Positions 53,286-62,780 are shown, counted from the stretch's first letter. The stretch: 64,000 bases of DNA from Devosia soli (GCF_000970455.1 NZ_LAJG01000005.1:186001-250000); one strand, 5' to 3'. Notes: a model not told the origin generated them from the letters alone. Numbers and translations are program-made.

Positions 53286-53325
53286 TTTCGCTAACCGTGA
53301 CGCTTAGCGCGCGGTTAGCGAAACA
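53286..53325. terminator. Long perfect hairpin after gloA
   Basis: GTTTCGCTAACCG / CGGTTAGCGAAAC, 13 bp perfect, 14-nt loop (53299-53312), 12 bp after the gloA stop. A loose AU-rich stretch follows, so a terminator is the first guess, though the loop is large. Confidence 0.55.
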
Positions 53326-53359
53326 ATTCTAATTTTAGCGACCAACCGTTCAGCCCATT

Positions 53360-53383
53360 GCCTGTGGCGCTTCTGCCACAGGC
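53360..53383 (+). promoter_or_regulatory. Leader hairpin before the M15-like gene
   Basis: GCCTGTGGC / GCCACAGGC, 9-bp perfect stem with 6-nt loop, 22 bp before the start codon of the next gene. May regulate its translation, or be a second terminator element for gloA. Confidence 0.4.
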
Positions 53384-53404
53384 GGCTAACCGGGAAGGTC
53401 GCCC

Positions 53405-53881
53405 ATGATTCGCTTCTTCCGCTCAATTCTTGCCTTTGCCTGCGTCGCAGCTGCGCTTGCGGCCTGCATGCCCATGGCCATGTTCGCCAGCGGCAGCGGG
53501 CCGGCCTATTCCGGGCTGCGGTCGGATTGGGGAACCTATGTCTCGTCGAATTCGGTCAACGCCTTCTGCCTGACGCCCAAGCTGCGTTTTCTGATCTGGG
53601 AGTTCGAGGGGCGTTTCGGCAAGAAGGTGGTGATGCAATCCGGCTATCGCGACCCGAGCCACAACTCGGCGGCCGGCGGCACGGACAATTCCTTCCACAT
53701 GAAGTGCATGGCCGCGGACTTCTACATTCCCGGCGTCGACAAGAAGCACCTCATCGAGTTTGCGATGCGCAGCAACAGCGTGGGCGGGCTAGGCTGCTAT
53801 CCCGGCCGGAACTTCATTCATGTCGACGTGCGCGATCGTCCCCGTGGCTACAATCGGCCGGTTACCTTCTCAGGCTGTTGA
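53405..53881 (+). CDS. M15-like (DUF882/YcbK-type) lipoprotein peptidase
   Basis: 158 residues. Lipobox LAAC with Cys near residue 21. Peptidase M15_3 signature: FHMKCMAADFYI gives His and Asp zinc ligands, and FIHVDVRD the second His. Likely an envelope L,D/D,D-carboxypeptidase acting on peptidoglycan, or a related binding protein. Monocistronic. Confidence 0.87.
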   Translation: MIRFFRSILAFACVAAALAACMPMAMFASGSGPAYSGLRSDWGTYVSSNSVNAFCLTPKLRFLIWEFEGRFGKKVVMQSGYRDPSHNSAAGGTDNSFHMKCMAADFYIPGVDKKHLIEFAMRSNSVGGLGCYPGRNFIHVDVRDRPRGYNRPVTFSGC

Positions 53882-53927
53882 TAACTTTGCCCTTTTTGAA
53901 AAAGATGCGAAATCTCGAACGAGGGGG

Positions 53928-53956
53928 TTGCGCGGCACAAAAGCTCCCTCTATACG
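53928..53956 (+). promoter_or_regulatory. Predicted promoter of the tRNA-Glu pair
   Basis: TTGCGC, 17 bp, TATACG; the -10 ends 17 bp before the first tRNA base, as expected for a stable-RNA promoter. Confidence 0.55.
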
Positions 53957-53972
53957 ACACCCAGCGTTGAGC

Positions 53973-54047
53973 GCGCCCTTCGTCTATCGGTTAGGACGGC
54001 ACCCTTTCACGGTGCAGAGAGGGGTTCGATTCCCCTAGGGCGTACCA
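53973..54047 (+). tRNA. tRNA-Glu (anticodon TTC)
   Basis: 75 nt with CCA. Acceptor GCGCCCT/AGGGCGT, anticodon loop CTTTCAC with anticodon TTC at 54006-54008, T arm GGTTCGATTCC. Standard tRNA-Glu. Confidence 0.96.
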
Positions 54048-54075
54048 CGCTTCTCCCACCTTAGCTGGGAAAGCG
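54048..54075 (+). other. Spacer hairpin between the tRNAs
   Basis: CGCTT-c-TCCCA / TGGGA-AAGCG, 10 pairs with one bulge and a 7-nt loop, starting right after the first CCA. May direct RNase processing of a joint transcript. Confidence 0.4.
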
Positions 54076-54082
54076 GGTTGGC

Positions 54083-54115
54083 TCAGGCGCTCATCGACTT
54101 AGGCGCCCATCGTCT
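54083..54115 (+). repeat. Near-tandem repeat of the tRNA-Glu 5' end
   Basis: 17-bp units at 54083-54099 and 54099-54115 match at 14 positions. The second is the genuine 5' end of tRNA-Glu(CTC); the first is a decayed copy. Confidence 0.5.
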
Positions 54116-54177
54116 AGCGGTCAGGACGACGCCCTCTCACGGCGTAAACAGGGGTTCGATTCCCCTTGGGCGTACCA
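54103..54177 (+). tRNA. tRNA-Glu (anticodon CTC)
   Basis: 75 nt with CCA. Acceptor GCGCCCA/TGGGCGT, anticodon loop CTCTCAC (anticodon CTC), T arm identical to the TTC copy. The two Glu tRNAs have different anticodons, 55 bp apart. Confidence 0.96.
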
Positions 54178-54402
54178 GCCAAGATCAGTTTCTTCCTATG
54201 TTTGTGCGACAGCCTTCGACGGACAAGGCTGGACTGTCGGTCGCTTCGTTTCGCCGAAAGTGCCAGACGCGGCATTTCGAGCAGACCAAGCGAATCTGAC
54301 GCCGAGGGAGCATAAGCAAAATAGGGGCACCGGTGCGCGAAAGGCTGAAACAAACTCGTGCCAGCCCACGTTGCTTGGGTCGTCTATAGAGTGTGAGTTC
54401 TC

Positions 54403-55209
54403 GTGGTTTCCTTGCTTCAGGTGTTTAATGCCCTCACTCCCAAGGATGCCGCTTCGCGCAAAGTCGCGCGCAATATCGCTTTCGGCGATCACGCGCGGCA
54501 ACGGCTAGATATCTATGCTCCGCGAAAAGCCGCTGGCCCGCTGCCCGTGGTGTTCTTCATCTATGGTGGGTCGTGGAGCGACGGGGACCGGCGCAACTAC
54601 GACTTTGCGGGCCGCGCAATCGCCGCTCTTGGCTACGTGACGGTAATTGCCGATTATCGGCTGGTGCCGGCGGTCGACTATCCCGTGTTTCTCCAAGACG
54701 GCCTCCTGGCGGTCAAATGGGTGGCGCAGAATGTTTCGCCGTATGGCGGCGACCCGACGCGAATGGCTCTGATGGGACATTCGGCCGGCGCCTATAACGC
54801 AACCATGCTGGCTCTGCACCCGGACTATCTGCCTGCGGAGGGAATATTGAAAAACGTGCGGTGCGTCGTTGGACTGTCTGGGCCCTATGACTTCTATCCG
54901 TTCGATAGCCCGATCACCGTGCGGACATTTGGTGCGGTCACCGAGCCCGAGGATACCCAGCCCATCGAGCACGTGGCGCAATTCGCGCCGCCGATGTTTT
55001 TAGGCACAGGAGACGCGGATAGGCTCGTCTATCCGCGTAACACCGTTGCTCTGTCAAACCGACTGCGCCAAGCGGGTGTGGCCGTAAAGGAAGCGCACTA
55101 TCCGGGGCTCGGCCACCCGCAGACCCTTTTGGCGCTGAGCCGGCCAGCAAGACGTATCGCGCCGGTTCTGGATGACGTGAGCAACTTCCTGGCCGCACAT
55201 CTAAACTAG
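54403..55209 (+). CDS. Alpha/beta hydrolase (esterase-like)
   Basis: 268 residues from GTG 54403 (GTG 54421 equally possible). Oxyanion block FIYGGSWSDGD, nucleophile in MGHSAGAY, acid Asp in LGTGDADRLV and His in GLGHPQT: hormone-sensitive-lipase-like carboxylesterase (kynurenine formamidase-like). No signal. Monocistronic after the tRNA pair. Substrate unknown; the 225 bp before it show nothing recognised. Confidence 0.9.
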   Translation: MVSLLQVFNALTPKDAASRKVARNIAFGDHARQRLDIYAPRKAAGPLPVVFFIYGGSWSDGDRRNYDFAGRAIAALGYVTVIADYRLVPAVDYPVFLQDGLLAVKWVAQNVSPYGGDPTRMALMGHSAGAYNATMLALHPDYLPAEGILKNVRCVVGLSGPYDFYPFDSPITVRTFGAVTEPEDTQPIEHVAQFAPPMFLGTGDADRLVYPRNTVALSNRLRQAGVAVKEAHYPGLGHPQTLLALSRPARRIAPVLDDVSNFLAAHLN

Positions 55210-55293
55210 AAGTTTACTCTGCCGCACGGGCCGGTGACCGTGCACGCACTTACCGGACCAGTTGTGACGCCAGGGTAGCCTCTGTTGCCCCGA

Positions 55294-56148
55294 TCAGCTC
55301 AGCGCCTTGATCAAGGCCGAGTGGTCCTTATCCCCGAGACCATCGGCCAGCGCCTTATTCATCAGCTGCTGCAGGCTGGCTGAGTGGGGCAGATAAAGTT
55401 CGAGGGCCTTGGCCGCTTCCATCGCAAGGCCGATATCCTTGCGGTGGAGCCGGATGCGGAAGCCGGGATCGAAGGTTTCCTTGATCATCCGCTCGCCATG
55501 GACTTCGAGAATGCGCGAGGAGGCAAAGCCGCCCATGAGGGCTTCGCGGACCTTGGCCGGATCGGCGCCGGCGGCCTTGGCGAGGCTCAGGCCTTCTGCG
55601 ACGGCTTCGATTGTCAGGCCGACGATGACCTGATTGACCACCTTGGCCGTTTGACCATCGCCAACGTCACCGATGCGGGTGATATTCTGGCCCATGAGCT
55701 GGAAAAGGGGCAGCGCGCGCTCGAAGTCAGTCTCTGACGCACCGACCATGATGGTGAGCGAGCCGGCCTTGGCGCCGACCTCCCCTCCGGACACGGGGGC
55801 GTCGACATATGACGCGCCGAGTTTGCCAATGCGTTGGGCAAAGTTCTTTGTCGCGACGGGAGAGATCGAGCTCATGTCGATGACGAGTTTCTTTTCGCTC
55901 AGGCCAGACGCAACCCCCTCTTCACCGAAAAGTACCGCTTCGACATCCGGTGTATCGGGCAACATCAGGATGATGATCTCGGACGTTTCCGCGACTGCCT
56001 TGGCGCTTTCGAGGGCCTTACCGCCTGCATCCACGAGATGCTGCGAAACGTCTTTCACGCGGTGCAGGAAGAGCTCGTGCCCGGCGGCGATGAGGTGGTT
56101 GGCCATGGGGCGCCCCATGACGCCAAGCCCGATGAAACCAATCTTCAT
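55294..56148 (-). CDS. garR: 2-hydroxy-3-oxopropionate (tartronate semialdehyde) reductase
   Basis: 284 residues. Rossmann start KIGFIGLGVMGRPMANHL, 3-hydroxyacid dehydrogenase signature DAPVSGGEVGAKAGSL, catalytic Lys in GQTAKVVNQ near residue 168. Reduces tartronate semialdehyde to glycerate with NAD(P)H. The ATGA overlap with hydroxypyruvate isomerase upstream makes the assignment strong, since the two act in series. Confidence 0.9.
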   Translation of the reverse strand: MKIGFIGLGVMGRPMANHLIAAGHELFLHRVKDVSQHLVDAGGKALESAKAVAETSEIIILMLPDTPDVEAVLFGEEGVASGLSEKKLVIDMSSISPVATKNFAQRIGKLGASYVDAPVSGGEVGAKAGSLTIMVGASETDFERALPLFQLMGQNITRIGDVGDGQTAKVVNQVIVGLTIEAVAEGLSLAKAAGADPAKVREALMGGFASSRILEVHGERMIKETFDPGFRIRLHRKDIGLAMEAAKALELYLPHSASLQQLMNKALADGLGDKDHSALIKALS

Positions 56149-56930
56149 GGCGATACCTTCCAGTCGTTAAACCAGCTCAAACCCTGGCTGGTGCCCGCCT
56201 TGGGCTTGTATTCCGCGCCAACCCAGCCGGTGTATCCGGCCTCATCCAATGCTCTGAAAATGTTGGGATAATTGATTTCACCCGTTCCCGGCTCGTTGCG
56301 GCCGGGATTGTCGGCAATCTGCACATGGGCGATGCGCGGCTGCAGGGCGAGGAAGGTCGGGATCAAGTCACCTTGTACCACCTGCATGTGATAGAAATCG
56401 TATTGCAGGTAGAGATTATCGTGCTTCACCGCGGAGGCGATCCGCTCGTAATCACTGGTAGAATTGACCAGAAAGCCGGGAATGTCGCGGGTATTGATCG
56501 GTTCGAGCAGAAGCTTGATGCCGGCGTCGGCAAAGCGCGGCGCCGCATAGCGCAGGTTGTCGATCAGGACCAGTTCGAGCGCGGTGCGATCATAGCCTTG
56601 CGGCGCGATCCCGGCGAGGCAGTTGACCTGGTCGCAGCCGGTCGCCTTGGCGTATTCGACAGCCCGCCCGATACCTTGACGAAACTCCGGTATCCGGTCG
56701 GGATGGCAGGCAATGCCCCTTTCGCCCGCTGCCCAATTGCCGGCGGGCATATTGAAGAGCGCCTGGGTTAAGGCGTGCTCGTCGAGCAGAGCCTTGAGCG
56801 CCGCAGGGTCTTGGTCATAGGCGCCGACATATTCCACCGCCTTGAAGCCGTCGGCTGCGGCTGCTGCGAACCGTTCCATAAAGGGCAGCTCGGGATAAAG
56901 CATTGAGATGTTGGCAGAAAAACGCGGCAT
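56145..56930 (-). CDS. hyi: Hydroxypyruvate isomerase
   Basis: 261 residues, TIM barrel of the SPI clan with the Hyi-specific start PRFSANISMLYPELPF. Metal/catalytic residues in LLEPINTRDIPGF (Glu), QYDFYHMQ (Asp/His), HVQIADNPGRNEPG and the final Glu in VGAEY. Interconverts hydroxypyruvate and tartronate semialdehyde. Overlaps garR by 4 bp. Confidence 0.92.
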   Translation of the reverse strand: MPRFSANISMLYPELPFMERFAAAAADGFKAVEYVGAYDQDPAALKALLDEHALTQALFNMPAGNWAAGERGIACHPDRIPEFRQGIGRAVEYAKATGCDQVNCLAGIAPQGYDRTALELVLIDNLRYAAPRFADAGIKLLLEPINTRDIPGFLVNSTSDYERIASAVKHDNLYLQYDFYHMQVVQGDLIPTFLALQPRIAHVQIADNPGRNEPGTGEINYPNIFRALDEAGYTGWVGAEYKPKAGTSQGLSWFNDWKVSP

Positions 56931-56933
56931 GGA

Positions 56934-57848
56934 TCAGGCTCCCTTGAGCGGGCCGGGATAGGCGATAAAGTCGCCGCCACGCGCCGCCTTGAGGTAATTG
57001 AGCGCGTGGACCTGGCCGACCATTTCCAGCTCTTCACGATAGACCGGATCGTGCCAGCCTTCGATGTCGATGGAGCCGGACCAGCCGGCGAGGCGCAACT
57101 CGGAGATGACGTCGAACCAGTTGGTATCGCCAAAACCGGGGGTGCGCATCCAGACGGCTTTCTCCTTGCCGCCATAGCCCTGGGACTTGATGACATCCCA
57201 GCGGATGGTCGCGTCCTTGCCGTGGACGTGGAAGAACTTGTGCGCCCATTTGCGGATTTGCGGAATGGGATCAATGAGATAGACCATCTGGTGGCAAGGC
57301 TCCCATTCGAGCCCGAGATTGTCTTCCGGGACCTCGTTGAACATCATTTCCCAGGCGTCGGGATTGTGGGCAATGTTCCAGTCGCCGGTTTCCCAATTGC
57401 CGCGCATGGAGCAGTTTTCGAAGGCGATTTTTACGCCCTTGTCGGCGGCGCGCTTGGAGAGTTCGGTCCAGACCTTCTTGAACTGCGGCAGGCTTTCGGG
57501 GAGCGGACGATTGCGGATACGGCCGGTAAAACCGGCGACGCAGGTGGCACCAAAATGGTGGGCGTTGTCGATCAACGCCTCCCAGCCGCGCAGGGTCTCA
57601 ATGTCTTTTGGCTGTTCTTCCAACGGGTTACCGAACATGCCGAGGGTGGACATGGTGACGTCGCGGTCGCCGATAACATCCTTGAGGCGCTTGGCGAGTT
57701 CGGGGAGATCCTTGTTCACGGTCTGCCAGAAATAGGGCTCGATGCTCTCAAAACCGTGCGGCAGGATTTTTTCGAGGTAGCCGACGGGATCGGGCTCGTG
57801 GCCGCGGATCATGGTGCCGATGCGAATGGCTTTGGGGTCTATCGCCAT
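56934..57848 (-). CDS. Sugar phosphate isomerase/epimerase (SPI)
   Basis: 304 residues, TIM barrel. Blocks IAFENCSMRGNWETGDWN (Glu), LEWEPCHQM, KFFHVHGKD and IDIEGWHDPV provide the metal site. Four bp upstream of hyi, so part of the same message. Substrate not predictable; probably an intermediate made by the adjacent Gfo/Idh enzyme. Confidence 0.87.
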   Translation of the reverse strand: MAIDPKAIRIGTMIRGHEPDPVGYLEKILPHGFESIEPYFWQTVNKDLPELAKRLKDVIGDRDVTMSTLGMFGNPLEEQPKDIETLRGWEALIDNAHHFGATCVAGFTGRIRNRPLPESLPQFKKVWTELSKRAADKGVKIAFENCSMRGNWETGDWNIAHNPDAWEMMFNEVPEDNLGLEWEPCHQMVYLIDPIPQIRKWAHKFFHVHGKDATIRWDVIKSQGYGGKEKAVWMRTPGFGDTNWFDVISELRLAGWSGSIDIEGWHDPVYREELEMVGQVHALNYLKAARGGDFIAYPGPLKGA

Positions 57849-57858
57849 GAAATAACTC

Positions 57859-58890
57859 CTAAATTATGATTTCGACGCGCCGGCCGGCGGTAGAGCTGTC
57901 AATGGCTCCGAGGACCATGGCGAGGCTTTTGATGTTTTCGCGGCTGACCGTTTCTGGCGTGGGTCCGCCACGGGTCGCCATCAGAAAATCGGTGATGACG
58001 CCGAGGTGGCCGCCAATGCGGTCGGCTGGATCGAGTGCAGGAATTTCAAGGACTTGCGTATCCGGAAGCAGCTTTCCGGCGACATGAGGCTGAGCGCGTT
58101 CGGCGCGGATGTCGTCGGCGCCGTCCCAGAGGATCGAGCCCTCCGTGCCGGTGATGCGCCAGGTGCTTTCCCAGGAGGTGCGGAGGCCCGGCGCGGCCCA
58201 GGATCCGCGGTAAGTCATTACGGCGCCTTGCGAAAATCGGAAACTGGCGAAGGCGGAGGCATCGCGTTCGTACCAGGAGCCGGCGGGGTTCCACTCTTCG
58301 GCATAGACCGAGGTGGCGGCATCGTCGATGACGAAGCGGGCGGCGTCGAAGGTGTGGACGGCCATGTCCAAAAGGAGGACGTGGGGCATCTGTTCGCGGA
58401 AGCCGCCGAAGTGCGGATCGAGGAAGAAATCGCAGTGGACGCCGGTGATACCCCCGATGGCGCCGGAGGCGACGAGACGGCGGATGCGCCGGAGTTGGGC
58501 GAGGTAGCGGCGGTTCTGGATGACGACGTGGAGACGCCCTGCGGCTTCGGCGCGGGCGACCAAATCGCGTGCTTGATCAAGGGTTTCGGCCATGGGCTTT
58601 TCGGACAGCACATGGGCGCCAGCGGACAAGGCGGTCGCGACAATGCCATGGCGGACCGCGGGGATGGCGACGTCGAAGACGATCTCGGGAGACAATCTAT
58701 CCAACATCGCTTTGAGATCGGTGCCGATCTCGGGATTGATGTTTTGCTCGGCCGCGCGGGCCTCGGCATTGGCCGGATTGATGTCGACAATTCCGACGAT
58801 ATCGACGCCGCCGACGGTCTTTATGGCGTCGAGCCACTTGCGGCTCATCGCGCCAGCGCCGGTGAGAACGGCACGCTGATTGGTGGTCAT
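57859..58890 (-). CDS. Gfo/Idh/MocA oxidoreductase
   Basis: 343 residues. Nucleotide-binding GAGAMSRKWL near residue 11, EKPMAET around 95 with the catalytic Lys. The C-terminal domain has GITGVHCDFFLDPHFGGFRE. Oxidises a sugar or sugar acid. The gene is 10 bp from the SPI gene and starts 10 bp after the ATPase stop. Confidence 0.88.
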   Translation of the reverse strand: MTTNQRAVLTGAGAMSRKWLDAIKTVGGVDIVGIVDINPANAEARAAEQNINPEIGTDLKAMLDRLSPEIVFDVAIPAVRHGIVATALSAGAHVLSEKPMAETLDQARDLVARAEAAGRLHVVIQNRRYLAQLRRIRRLVASGAIGGITGVHCDFFLDPHFGGFREQMPHVLLLDMAVHTFDAARFVIDDAATSVYAEEWNPAGSWYERDASAFASFRFSQGAVMTYRGSWAAPGLRTSWESTWRITGTEGSILWDGADDIRAERAQPHVAGKLLPDTQVLEIPALDPADRIGGHLGVITDFLMATRGGPTPETVSRENIKSLAMVLGAIDSSTAGRRVEIII

Positions 58891-58900
58891 TTGGGTAGCA

Positions 58901-60604
58901 TCACGTTGACGTTGAGAGGGCCGAAAAGCGTGTTCGGTGCAACATCCGCTTATTGCGGGGGTCAGGATTGGGGACGGCCGAGATCAGGGCGCGGGTGTAG
59001 TCTTCACTCGGGCTCGTGCAGATCGTTTCGGCAGGACCGATCTCGACCAGTTTGCCCCGATGCATGACGGCGACGCGATCGCAGAAATAGCGGACGACGG
59101 AGATGTCATGGGAGATGAAGATGAAGGACAGATCGAGGCGGCTTTGGATCTCGAGGAGGAGGTCGAGAATCTGGCTGCGGATCGACACATCGAGAGCGGA
59201 AGTCGCTTCATCGGCGATGATGATGCGGGGATCGAGCGCAAGGGCGCGGGCGATGCCGATGCGCTGGCGCTGGCCGCCGGAGAATGCGTGGGGATAGCGC
59301 TCCATGACATCGGGCGAGAGACCGACGAGGCGGAGAAGTTCGGCGACTTTTTCCTCAATCTCCTTGCCCTTGAGCTTGCCCTCGACGACCAGGGGATCGC
59401 CGATGATCTGGCGGATGGTCATGCGGGGGTTGAGCGAGGCAAAGGGGTCCTGGAAGATCAGGCGGACGTCGGCGTGGAATTTGCGCAGGTCGGATTTCGA
59501 GAGCGCGGTGACGTCGATCTCCGTGCCATCCTTCTGCCGATAGAGGACCTGGCCGGTCGTCGGTTCGACGATGCGGAGGATGAGACGCCCGAGAGTAGTT
59601 TTGCCGGAACCTGACTCACCGACGACGCCGAGATTTTCGCCGGCATGGAGGACGAGGCTGACATCATCCACGGCCTTGAGGGCGAATTTCTTGGTGCCGA
59701 GAAAGCCCTTGGCGCCGCCGTAGACCTTGGTGAGGCCTTTTACCGTCAGGAGTGGTTGGGGCGTGATGACGGCTTCGGCGCGGGCATCGGCGGGTTGCTC
59801 GAGTTTGAGGGTCGAGGCGAGGAGGCGCTGGGTATAGGCGTGCTGAGGGGCGTGGAAGATGGCGTCGACTGTGCCGGTCTCGACAATGCGGCCGAAACGC
59901 ATGACGGCGACATCATCAGCAACTTCGGCGACGACGCCCATATCGTGGGTGATGAGCAGCACGGCCATGCCGCGTTCGGTCTGCAGGCGCTTGATGAGAT
60001 CGAGGATCTCGGCCTGGGTCGTGACGTCGAGCGCCGTGGTCGGTTCATCGGCGATGAGGATGTCGGGATTGACGGCGAGGGCCATGGCGATCATGGCGCG
60101 TTGGCGCATGCCGCCGGAGAACTCGAAAGTGTAGCGATCGGCCATTTCGGCGGGGTTGGGAATTTCAACCTGCCCGAGCAGTTCGACGGTGCGGGCGCGG
60201 GCGGCGCGTTTGTCCATCCCCGAATGAAGGCGGATCACTTCATCGATCTGGCTGCCGATGGTGTGGACCGGCGAGAGCGAGGACATTGGCTCCTGAAAGA
60301 TGAGACCAATGCGGGCGCCGCGGACGGCGCGGACCTCGGGACTGTTGGAGGCGAGTTGAGCGAGATCGACTTCACGACCCTGGGTGCGGAGGATGATCCG
60401 GCCGCCAACCATGACGCCTGGCTTATCGACGATGCGCATAAGCGAGCGAGCGGTAACGGATTTGCCGGAGCCGCTTTCCCCGACGAGCGCGAGGGTGCGG
60501 CCGCGATGGAGGTCAAAACTCACATCGCGGACGGCGTGGAGAATGTGCGTGCGGAGGTGAAAATCGAGCGAGAGATTTTCGACGCTGAGGACTGGCTTTT
60601 CCAT
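58901..60604 (-). CDS. Fused double ATPase of peptide-type ABC importer
   Basis: 567 residues from ATG 60604. Two Walker A sites, GESGSGKSV near 40 and GESGSGKTT near 320; signatures [15 protein letters not shown] and [15 protein letters not shown]. Same architecture as the protein at 41487-43244, but the gene context is sugar metabolism, so the cargo is probably an oligosaccharide or glycoside. The ending FSALSTST is short; the alternative -1 frame would read [13 protein letters not shown] and end in an ATGA overlap with the Gfo/Idh gene, so the exact C-terminus merits a check. Confidence 0.92.
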   Translation of the reverse strand: MEKPVLSVENLSLDFHLRTHILHAVRDVSFDLHRGRTLALVGESGSGKSVTARSLMRIVDKPGVMVGGRIILRTQGREVDLAQLASNSPEVRAVRGARIGLIFQEPMSSLSPVHTIGSQIDEVIRLHSGMDKRAARARTVELLGQVEIPNPAEMADRYTFEFSGGMRQRAMIAMALAVNPDILIADEPTTALDVTTQAEILDLIKRLQTERGMAVLLITHDMGVVAEVADDVAVMRFGRIVETGTVDAIFHAPQHAYTQRLLASTLKLEQPADARAEAVITPQPLLTVKGLTKVYGGAKGFLGTKKFALKAVDDVSLVLHAGENLGVVGESGSGKTTLGRLILRIVEPTTGQVLYRQKDGTEIDVTALSKSDLRKFHADVRLIFQDPFASLNPRMTIRQIIGDPLVVEGKLKGKEIEEKVAELLRLVGLSPDVMERYPHAFSGGQRQRIGIARALALDPRIIIADEATSALDVSIRSQILDLLLEIQSRLDLSFIFISHDISVVRYFCDRVAVMHRGKLVEIGPAETICTSPSEDYTRALISAVPNPDPRNKRMLHRTRFSALSTST

Positions 60605-60617
60605 TGTTTTTAGCTCC

Positions 60618-61784
60618 TCAGGTTTCGTAGGGATCGGCGGCATCGCGGAGGCCATCGCCGAAGAAATTGAAGGAGAGAACCGCGATCACAACGGCAAGGC
60701 TGGGCCAGATGAGGAGCCAGGGCGCGGTCGAGATGGAGCGGATGTTTTGCGCATCCTGCAGCAGCACGCCCCAGGAAACGACCGGCGCCTTGAGGCCTAC
60801 ACCGAGGAAGGAGAGCGAGGTTTCGGCGATGATCATCGAGGGCACGGCAAGCGTGACGACGGCGAGGATATGGCTCGTCAGCGAGGGCAGAATATGCCGG
60901 AAGATGACGCGGCGTTCGGAGGAGCCATCGAGCTTGGCGGCCGTCACGAAATCTTCGTTGCGGAGGGAGAAGAAGCGACCGCGCACTTCCCGGGCGAGGC
61001 CGGTCCAACCCAGCAACGAGACAATGATGGTGATGACGAAATAGACGTTCAGGGGCGACCAGGTGAGCGGGATGGCGGCGGCTAGGCCGAGCCAGAGCGG
61101 AATGGTCGGCATGGCGCTGACGACTTCGATGATGCGCTGGATGACCGTGTCGACCCACCCGCCGAAATAGCCCGAGATCGAGCCGAGTACGACACCAAGA
61201 AAGAGCGACATGCAGACGCCGATGAGGCCGATCGACATGGAAATGCGGGTGCCATAGATCAGGCGGCTCAAGAGATCGCGACCGAGGCGATCAGCGCCCA
61301 GCAGGTACATGGTCTGGGTCGGATCGAGCGGGCCGATGAGGTGGCGGTTGGTATCGAAGACGCCCCAGAACTTATAGGCCGAACCTTCGACGAAAAGGCC
61401 GACGGGGACGATTACGCTGTCATCGACGACGAAGGTACGACGGAGCGCGGCCCTGTCGATCTCGACTTTATAGCCCTTCACATGCAGTTGGAACTGACCA
61501 TCGGGGGTGAAAAAGCCGATGCTTTGCGGCGGCGCGTATGTGTATTGAGCGCGGCTGGTATCGGGCAGGCCCGGCGCCAGAAACTCGGCAAAGGCACCGA
61601 TGAGATAGAGGGCCAAGATAACGCCGCCGCAGAAAAGGGCGACTTTCTGCTTGAGGAATTTGCGCCAGATCAGCGTCCATTGACCGGCGGCAGCATCGGA
61701 GATCGGGTCCATGCCGGGTTTGAGGCCGGAAATGGCGGGACCGTCTTCGGCGAGCTTGGCATCGAGGATGGGCGTAAGGGTCAT
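60618..61784 (-). CDS. Peptide-type ABC permease (DppC, extended)
   Basis: 388 residues, longer than the usual 290. The extra is an N-terminal cytosolic segment of about 35 residues and a periplasmic insert of about 90 residues after helix 1 (around 75-165), before LLGADRLGRDLLSRLIYG. This insert is common in family-5 importers for glycans. EAA loop FVTAAKLDGSSERRVIF. Confidence 0.92.
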   Translation of the reverse strand: MTLTPILDAKLAEDGPAISGLKPGMDPISDAAAGQWTLIWRKFLKQKVALFCGGVILALYLIGAFAEFLAPGLPDTSRAQYTYAPPQSIGFFTPDGQFQLHVKGYKVEIDRAALRRTFVVDDSVIVPVGLFVEGSAYKFWGVFDTNRHLIGPLDPTQTMYLLGADRLGRDLLSRLIYGTRISMSIGLIGVCMSLFLGVVLGSISGYFGGWVDTVIQRIIEVVSAMPTIPLWLGLAAAIPLTWSPLNVYFVITIIVSLLGWTGLAREVRGRFFSLRNEDFVTAAKLDGSSERRVIFRHILPSLTSHILAVVTLAVPSMIIAETSLSFLGVGLKAPVVSWGVLLQDAQNIRSISTAPWLLIWPSLAVVIAVLSFNFFGDGLRDAADPYET

Positions 61785-61793
61785 CGCATCACC

Positions 61794-62780
61794 TCAATTG
61801 TATCGAATGCGCGGATCGAGCAGCGCAAGCAGGATGTCGGACACGAGCATGCCGACGAGGGTCAGCACGCTCAGGAGCAGAATGAAGCTGCCGGCGAGAT
61901 ACATGTCCTGCGCGACGAGCGCCCGGAGGAGCAGCGGGCCGGCGGTCGGCAGGTTGAGGACGATGGCGGTGATGGTGACGCCGGAGACGAGTTCTGGCAG
62001 CACCCAGCCAATGGCCGAGACGAAGGGATTGAGCGCAATCCGCACCGGGTATTTCACGATGACCTTGTATTCCGGCAGGCCCTTGGCGCGGGCGGTCGTC
62101 ACATAGGGTTTTGAAAGCTCATCGGTGAGATTGGCGCGGAGAATGCGGATCATCGCGGCCGTGCCGGACATGCCGATGACGAGGATGGGAATCCAGAGGT
62201 GGAGGATCAGATCCCAGAGTTTTTCGAGGCTCCATGGCGCGTCGACATATTCGGGCGAGAAGAGGCCGCCGACGGACTGGCCGAAGACGCGGAAGGACAC
62301 GTACATCAGCGTCAGCGCCAGGATGAAGTTTGGCACGGCAAGGCCGATGAAGCCAAAAAATGTAAAGACGTGGTCGCCGATCGAATTACGGCGGACGGCG
62401 GAATAGATGCCGATGGGAAGCGACACGGCCCAGACGAGGAGCAATGCTGCGAAGGAAATGGCGAGGGTCGAGCCCATGCGCGACCAGATGACTTCGGAGA
62501 CCGGCTGGTTCCACTCGAAGGAAAAGCCGAAATCGCCGCGGGTAAGAATGCCCAGCATCCACTTGCCGTATTGAATCCAGATCGGCTGATCCAAGCCATA
62601 TTGCGAGCGGAGGCGCTCGACCGTCGCGGGATCGATCGGAGCGCCGCCATCGGCGAGCGTCGAGAGCAGCGAGGTCAGATAATCGCCCGGTGGCAGCTGG
62701 ATGATGGCGAACGAAATGATCGACATGCCGATCAGGGTCGGGATCATGTAGACCAGTCGCTTCAAGATATAGTTCAGCAT
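61794..62780 (-). CDS. Peptide-type ABC permease (DppB)
   Basis: 328 residues beginning MLNYILKRLVYMIPTLIGM. EAA loop YVTTARAKGLPEYKVIV. Nine bp before the DppC gene. The binding protein for this importer is not in the window; it should lie upstream, past base 64000, or elsewhere. Confidence 0.93.
   Translation of the reverse strand: MLNYILKRLVYMIPTLIGMSIISFAIIQLPPGDYLTSLLSTLADGGAPIDPATVERLRSQYGLDQPIWIQYGKWMLGILTRGDFGFSFEWNQPVSEVIWSRMGSTLAISFAALLLVWAVSLPIGIYSAVRRNSIGDHVFTFFGFIGLAVPNFILALTLMYVSFRVFGQSVGGLFSPEYVDAPWSLEKLWDLILHLWIPILVIGMSGTAAMIRILRANLTDELSKPYVTTARAKGLPEYKVIVKYPVRIALNPFVSAIGWVLPELVSGVTITAIVLNLPTAGPLLLRALVAQDMYLAGSFILLLSVLTLVGMLVSDILLALLDPRIRYN

Noticed and set aside
53973..54177. 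tRNA pair as the border of an integrated element
   Set aside because: No integrase, direct repeat of a tRNA 3' end or phage gene lies on either side; only a short 5' repeat was found.
41487..60604. The two double ATPases as copies of one importer
   Set aside because: They share architecture, but their linkers, second halves and neighbours differ, and one operon is tied to an aminotransferase, the other to sugar enzymes.
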